Positions 5,635 to 5,955 of a stretch of 5,955 nt of DNA are shown one piece after another. Position 1 is the first letter of the stretch, and the number at the start of each line of letters is the position of its first letter. The stretch comes from an uncultured Oscillospiraceae bacterium (lineage in GTDB: Bacteria > Bacillota > Clostridia > Oscillospirales > Oscillospiraceae). The notes below the pieces were generated by a model that had not been told where the DNA came from, did no database searches, and saw nothing but the letters and a program-made list of their open reading frames with translations. Where the stretch lies: positions 1-5,955 of the forward strand of contig CAKTZN010000115.1 in the NCBI GenBank assembly GCA_934635545.1. The letters are read 5' to 3'. The translations under genes were made by a program, and so were the position numbers.

Positions 5635-5955
5635 AAAAGATCTTCGCACCGGTGCTGGCCGCCCTGACGCTGCTGCCGCTGCTATGCGGCTGCGGCGCGG
5701 GGACGGCGGAAGCGGAACTGACCACGGTCCGTCTCAACGAGGTGACCCACTCCGTATTCTACGCGCCCCAGTATGTGGCGCTGGAGCTGGGCTTCTTCCA
5801 GGAGGAGGGCCTTGCCATCGAGCTGACCAACGGCGGCGGGGCCGACAAGGTGATGACCGCCGTGGTGTCGGGACAGAGCGACATCGGCCTTGCCGGGCCG
5901 GAGAGCTGCGTCTACATTTACAACCAGGGCAAGGACGACTATCCCGTGGTGTTCG
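5631..5955 (+). CDS. ABC transporter substrate-binding lipoprotein, NMT1/THI5-like (3' end outside window)
   Basis: The first 108 residues of the extracytoplasmic binding protein are present. The N-terminus MKK plus a hydrophobic core (4-18) and LCGC (18-21) forms a lipoprotein signal peptide, with Cys21 the likely lipid-modified residue; Cys19 is a less likely alternative. The mature part starts with a linker rich in Ala and Glu. It then shows VRLNEVTHSVFYAPQYVA (33-50), LGFFQEEGLAIEL (53-65), NGGGADKVMTAVVSGQSDIG (67-86) and GPESCVYIYNQG (89-100). This matches the NMT1/THI5/SsuA-like periplasmic-binding fold, in which the 'YAPQYVA...GFF..EGL' segment is characteristic. The ATG overlaps the permease stop by four bases, with a G-run (5619-5623) seven bases upstream as a weak ribosome binding site. 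The ligand could be a pyrimidine, sulfonate, or other small molecule; the visible part does not decide. It runs off the window still open. Confidence 0.92.
   Translation, partial: MKKIFAPVLAALTLLPLLCGCGAGTAEAELTTVRLNEVTHSVFYAPQYVALELGFFQEEGLAIELTNGGGADKVMTAVVSGQSDIGLAGPESCVYIYNQGKDDYPVVF

Overview
This G+C-rich window carries typical Clostridia-like gene families with purine-rich Shine-Dalgarno sites. It also has intrinsic terminators with U-tracts and a lipoprotein-type solute-binding protein. Together these suggest a high-GC Firmicute, plausibly an Oscillospiraceae-type gut anaerobe. That placement is inferred from gene style and composition; no 16S or other marker gene is present.

Layout. 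(1) 1-1864, + strand: the 3' two thirds of threonine synthase (thrC) overlaps homoserine kinase (thrB). These are the last two steps of threonine synthesis, and the unit ends in a strong terminator at 1876-1906. (2) 1920-3450, + strand: a good extended -10 promoter drives an auxin-efflux-carrier (AEC) family membrane transporter with a TTG start. A small gamma-carbonic-anhydrase-like hexapeptide protein follows 27 bases later. (3) 3459-3509: a long, nearly perfect hairpin separates this pair from a convergent gene and should terminate transcription from both sides. (4) 3532-3912, - strand: a RidA-family enamine/imine deaminase with its own promoter. (5) 4062 to the window end, + strand: an ABC importer operon whose genes overlap, ordered ATPase, permease, solute-binding lipoprotein. 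It belongs to the SsuBCA/TauBCA/ThiZXY superfamily, and the binding protein is cut by the window edge. The 149-base divergent region 3913-4061 holds the ridA promoter, a possible operon promoter and a leader hairpin.

How the genes fit together. ThrB phosphorylates homoserine and ThrC converts the product to threonine. RidA clears reactive enamines made by PLP enzymes such as threonine/serine dehydratase, so its closeness to thr genes makes metabolic sense, but it is transcribed separately. The AEC carrier and gamma-CA-like protein look co-transcribed, with no demonstrated joint function. The ABC transporter's substrate cannot be read from the sequence.

No mobile element, CRISPR array, tRNA or rRNA was seen, and no stretch over 300 bases lacks a gene. 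I found no clearly new system. The points most worth a second look are the ABC operon leader, where a hairpin arm could pair with the ribosome binding site, the AEC/gamma-CA pairing, and the unassigned importer.
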